Below are positions 61,295 to 64,000 of a stretch of DNA of 64,000 bases, piece after piece. The translations under genes and the position numbers were made by a program. The notes beneath the pieces are model-generated. The model saw nothing but the letters and a program-made list of their open reading frames with translations, was not told where the DNA came from and ran no database searches. Position 1 is the first letter of the stretch, and each line of letters starts with the position of its first letter. Source of the stretch: UBA10649 sp963700255 (GTDB lineage Bacteria; Actinomycetota; Actinomycetes; S36-B12); NCBI GenBank assembly GCA_963700255.1, contig CAVOWW010000021.1:1-64000 (forward strand). The letters are read 5' to 3'.

Positions 61295-62090
61295 GCGCAG
61301 GGCTCGCTGACGTCTTCGCCCGAACCCGGTCGGAGGGTCGCGCCGCGCTGATCGGGTACCTCCCGGCGGGCTTCCCGACCCCGGAGCAGTCGGTGGCGCT
61401 CATCAACGCCATGGTCGCTGCCGGAGTCGACATCATCGAGGTCGGGCTGCCGTACTCCGACCCGCTCATGGACGGTCCGGACATCCAGGCTGCCGTGGAC
61501 CTCGCGCTGCGCGCCGGCACCACCACCGACACCGTCATCGACGTCGTCGGCCAGGTGAGCGCGGCCGGTGGCACGCCAGTCGTCATGTCCTACTGGAACC
61601 CGATCGAGCGTTACGGCGTCGACCGCTTCGCCGCGCGCCTCGCGGCGGCCGGCGGGCACGGCGTGATCACGCCGGACCTCACCCCCGAGGAGGCCGGTCC
61701 CTGGATCGCGGCCACGAGCGCGCACGGCCTCGACCGGATCTTCCTCGTCGCGCCGTCATCGACCGACGTCCGGATCACCACCGTCGCGTCCGTGACCTCC
61801 GGGTTCCTCTACGCGGCCTCGACCATGGGCGTCACAGGGGCCCGCACCCAGGTCAGCTCCGCCGCGCCCGAGCTGGTGGCGCGGTCGCGGGAGCTCACCG
61901 GCCTGCCGATCGCGGTGGGGCTCGGCGTCTCGACGGGGGAGCAGGCCCGTGAGGTGGCGGCCTTCGCCGACGGCGTCATCGTGGGATCGGCGTTCGTGCG
62001 GAGGATCCTCCAGTCGGAGGACCATGCGGCTGCCGTGAGCGCGGTGGCGCCCTTGCCGCGGAGCTCGCCGCCGGGGTGCGGGGAGCCTGA
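61291..62090 (+). CDS. trpA: tryptophan synthase alpha subunit TrpA, frame break near C-terminus
   Basis: This protein of about 267 residues has ALIGYLPAGFPTPEQSVALINAM, IIEVGLPYSDPLMDGPDIQAA with the catalytic Glu and Asp, VVMSYWNPIERYG, FLVAPSSTDVRI, GFLYAASTMGVTGARTQVS and GLGVSTGEQARE. In the written frame the end changes to an unrelated Pro-rich 58-residue tail that runs to 62220 over the next gene's start. In the next frame the normal ending ALAAELAAGVRGA is followed by TGA 62088-62090. One missing base near 62050 explains this. GTG 61291 overlaps the trpB stop by 4 bases. Confidence 0.93.
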
Positions 62091-62174
62091 GCCGGCCGGT
62101 GGTCCGCGGGAACCGGCGGATCCCTTGAAGCGTCAACCAAGCAGACCACGTACGGTGTACCGACACAGCTGTCC

Positions 62175-62193
62175 GCGCCCGGGCCCCGGGCGC
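62175..62193. promoter_or_regulatory. palindrome before the DsbA-like gene
   Basis: GCGCCCGG (62175-62182) and CCGGGCGC (62186-62193) form an 8-bp hairpin with a GCC loop, 24 bp before the DsbA-like start. Upstream, TACGGTGTACCGA (62151-62163) contains the short palindrome CGGTGTACCG. The 126-bp region after the corrected trpA stop is therefore the likely promoter/leader of the DsbA-lgt pair. Confidence 0.4.
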
Positions 62194-62216
62194 AGCGAGA
62201 CCGGGAGAGAGCGTTC

Positions 62217-63059
62217 ATGAGCGAGGCCGGGAAGAACCGTCGGGACCGTGCTGCGGCGGCGCGCGAGGAGGCGAACGCCGGGGAGCGGAAGCGCGAGCGG
62301 ATGGTCCGGATCATCGGCGCCGTGACCGTGGTCGTCGTCGTGTTCGGCATCATCGGCGTGGCCCTCGTCGCTCGCAACTCCTCGGACACCTCGGCGGCCG
62401 GCGTGACCGCGGCCGACCCCAACGCCCCGCTCCCGGCCGGTGCGCTGCCGGCAGACGACGAGCGTGCCTTCGGCGTCCCCTACCCGGGGACCGCCACCCC
62501 CGACGCCCCCGTGCTGGAGATCTGGGAGGACTTCCAGTGCCCGGCGTGCGGCGCCGTCGAGCAGGCCAACGGAGCGGGCATCGAGTCGCTGGCCGACGCG
62601 GGCAAGATCCAGCTCATCTGGCGCCCGAGCACGTTCCTGGACGCCAACCTCGGCAACGACGCCTCCGCTCGGGCGACGGCCGCCTGGGGCTGCGCCATCG
62701 ACGCGGGCAAGGCGAAGGAGTACCACAACGTGGTCTTCGCGAACCAGCCCGAGCAGGAGGGCACCGGCTGGACCAACGAGCAGCTGCTCGGGTTCGCGGG
62801 CGATGCGGGCATCACCGGCGCCGACCTCGACACCTTCACCCAGTGCGTCGCCGACACGACCTACCTGGGCTGGGCGGCGAACAGCACCGACGTCTTCTAC
62901 ACCAGCAACATCCCCGGCACCCCGTTGGCGAAGCTGAACGGCGTGGAGATCCCGACGGAGATCCTGGTCGACCAGGCCTCGCTGGAGAAGATCGTGGACG
63001 AGGCAGCGGCGGCCGGCTCGGGCGATCCCTCACCTGCGGCATCGCCCGCGGCGTCCTGA
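62217..63059 (+). CDS. membrane-anchored DsbA-like thioredoxin-fold protein
   Basis: This 280-residue protein has a basic cytoplasmic N-terminus, one membrane helix (about 31-53), an Ala/Pro linker, and a DsbA-type thioredoxin domain with the active-site motif WEDFQCPACGAVEQ (Cys-Pro-Ala-Cys) at about 101-114. The cis-Pro loop NIPGTPLAKLNGVEI is near residue 230. It should catalyse dithiol-disulphide exchange outside the membrane. The C-terminus is Ala/Pro/Ser-rich. ATG 62217 follows a GGGAGAGAG site. It precedes lgt by 13 bp, so the two exported-protein genes probably form one unit. Confidence 0.93.
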   Translation: MSEAGKNRRDRAAAAREEANAGERKRERMVRIIGAVTVVVVVFGIIGVALVARNSSDTSAAGVTAADPNAPLPAGALPADDERAFGVPYPGTATPDAPVLEIWEDFQCPACGAVEQANGAGIESLADAGKIQLIWRPSTFLDANLGNDASARATAAWGCAIDAGKAKEYHNVVFANQPEQEGTGWTNEQLLGFAGDAGITGADLDTFTQCVADTTYLGWAANSTDVFYTSNIPGTPLAKLNGVEIPTEILVDQASLEKIVDEAAAAGSGDPSPAASPAAS

Positions 63060-63072
63060 CCATCCCGCACCG

Positions 63073-63948
63073 GTGACCATCGCGTCGATCGCGGCATCGA
63101 TCCCCAGCCCCGAGCAGGGGGTCTGGTCGCTCGGCCCGGTGCCGATCCGGGCGTACGCGCTGCTGATCGTCCTCGGCATCATCGTCGCCGCGTGGTGGGG
63201 CAACCGGCGCTACGTCGCCCGTGGCGGCGAGCCGAGCGTCATCACCGACGTCGCCATCTGGGCCGTGCCGTTCGGCATCGTGGGCGGGCGGATCTACCAC
63301 GTCGTCTCGGACAACCAGCTCTACTTCGGGCCCGACGGCGCCGGCTGGGTGGCGGCCCTGCGCATCTGGGACGGCGGCCTGGGCATCTGGGGTGCGGTCG
63401 CCTTCGGCGCGCTGGGCGCGTGGATCGGCGCCCGCCGGGCCGGTGTCCTGCTGCCGCCGGTGGGCGATGCGGTCGCGCCCGGCATCGCCGTCGCCCAGGC
63501 CATCGGACGGTGGGGCAACTGGTTCAACCAGGAGCTGTTCGGGGCGCCCACCGATGTGCCGTGGGGCCTGGAGATCGACGCGATCCACCGTCCCGCCGGA
63601 TACGAGCAGTTCGCGACCTTCCACCCGACGTTCCTGTACGAGTCGCTCTGGCTCATCGGCGTGGCGCTGGTGCTGGTCTGGGCCGACCGGCGTTTCCAGA
63701 TGGGCCACGGCCGGGTGTTCGCCCTGTACGTGCTGCTCTACTGCTCCGGGCGGATCTGGATCGAGGCCCTGCGGATCGACACGGCCAACACCGTCCTGGG
63801 GCTGCGCCTCAACGTGTGGACAGCGCTCGTGGTCGGAATAGGGGCGCTCGCCTACCTCGTCCTCTCGTCGCGGATGCGACCCGGTCGGGAGACGGTCCTC
63901 ACCCGCTCGGATCGCACCCCGCAGGTGGAGCAGCCACCGGTCGGGTAG
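63073..63948 (+). CDS. lgt: prolipoprotein diacylglyceryl transferase Lgt
   Basis: This 291-residue protein has about seven membrane helices. Lgt motifs are PIRAYALLIVLGIIVAAWWG, GGRIYHVVSDN, and the signature GRWGNWFNQELFGAPT with conserved Arg and Asn, then YEQFATFHPTFLYESLW. It transfers diacylglycerol from phosphatidylglycerol to the lipobox cysteine of prolipoproteins before LspA acts. The GTG start at 63073 is 13 bp after the DsbA-like gene. The C-terminal tail is short and polar. Confidence 0.95.
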   Translation: MTIASIAASIPSPEQGVWSLGPVPIRAYALLIVLGIIVAAWWGNRRYVARGGEPSVITDVAIWAVPFGIVGGRIYHVVSDNQLYFGPDGAGWVAALRIWDGGLGIWGAVAFGALGAWIGARRAGVLLPPVGDAVAPGIAVAQAIGRWGNWFNQELFGAPTDVPWGLEIDAIHRPAGYEQFATFHPTFLYESLWLIGVALVLVWADRRFQMGHGRVFALYVLLYCSGRIWIEALRIDTANTVLGLRLNVWTALVVGIGALAYLVLSSRMRPGRETVLTRSDRTPQVEQPPVG

Positions 63949-64000
63949 TCTGACGCCCCGCGGGCCAACGTCGTCCCGTGCACGGCAGCATGGCCCGTCC
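63949..64000. other. intergenic tail at window end, no gene visible
   Basis: The last 52 bases after lgt contain no convincing start codon with ribosome binding site. In many actinobacteria glutamate synthase follows lgt, so this may be the beginning of a gltB leader, but the window ends too soon to tell. Confidence 0.4.

Overview
The window is high-GC (about 70%), gene-dense chromosomal DNA from an actinomycete-type bacterium. The evidence is a complete division and cell wall (dcw) cluster in actinobacterial order, a DivIVA/SepF/YggT set after ftsZ, a bifunctional-type PriA in the histidine operon with no trpF nearby, an MurE DNPR motif predicting meso-diaminopimelate peptidoglycan, and frequent GTG starts with 4-base GTGA/ATGA overlaps. 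A family or genus cannot be assigned from this sequence alone. No tRNA, rRNA, CRISPR array, prophage or insertion sequence is visible.

Layout. 1-5420: a MoxR ATPase/DUF58 pair, a MaoC hydratase, an Ile-Asp repeat protein coupled to an RDD membrane protein, and two adjacent exported proteins sharing a C-terminal module that resembles I78-type protease inhibitors. 5451-9796: a three-gene unit made of a DUF4349 lipoprotein, an unusual fusion of an exported alpha/beta hydrolase to a cytosolic ABC ATPase, and an ABC-2 permease. 9906-17942: housekeeping and accessory genes (HD hydrolase, C45 acyltransferase-like, HelD-type helicase, RmuC, TspO, a Gly-Ser repeat micro-ORF, a wrecked hydrolase, a DUF3048 lipoprotein). 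18028-36632: the dcw cluster, from mraZ with its operator and a candidate mraW-type leader RNA through rsmH, ftsL, ftsI, murE, murF, mraY, murD, ftsW, murG, murC, ftsQ, ftsZ, pgeF, yggS, sepF and yggT to divIVA. 36629-47610: ileS (reverse), a DksA-like protein with 19 KKAAP repeats, lspA, rluD, dnaE, and ybaK/LON-domain genes. 47633-54059: hisD-C-B-H-priA-hisF and hisI. 54056-63948: trpE, two small Trp-associated membrane proteins, an inserted two-component system, DUF2752, trpC-B-A, a DsbA-like thioredoxin and lgt.

How the genes work together. murE to murC make and flip the wall precursor, and ftsW/ftsI polymerise and cross-link it at the septum organised by ftsZ, sepF, ftsQ and ftsL. divIVA and yggT link division to polar growth. 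The his and trp blocks share PriA. lspA, lgt and the exported proteins belong to envelope biogenesis.

Quality caveat. At least nine loci, including the normally essential ftsI and murE, contain clear reading-frame breaks. Most are repaired by changing one base in a short G/C run, so many are probably sequence errors rather than pseudogenes. Coordinates of those genes span the break.
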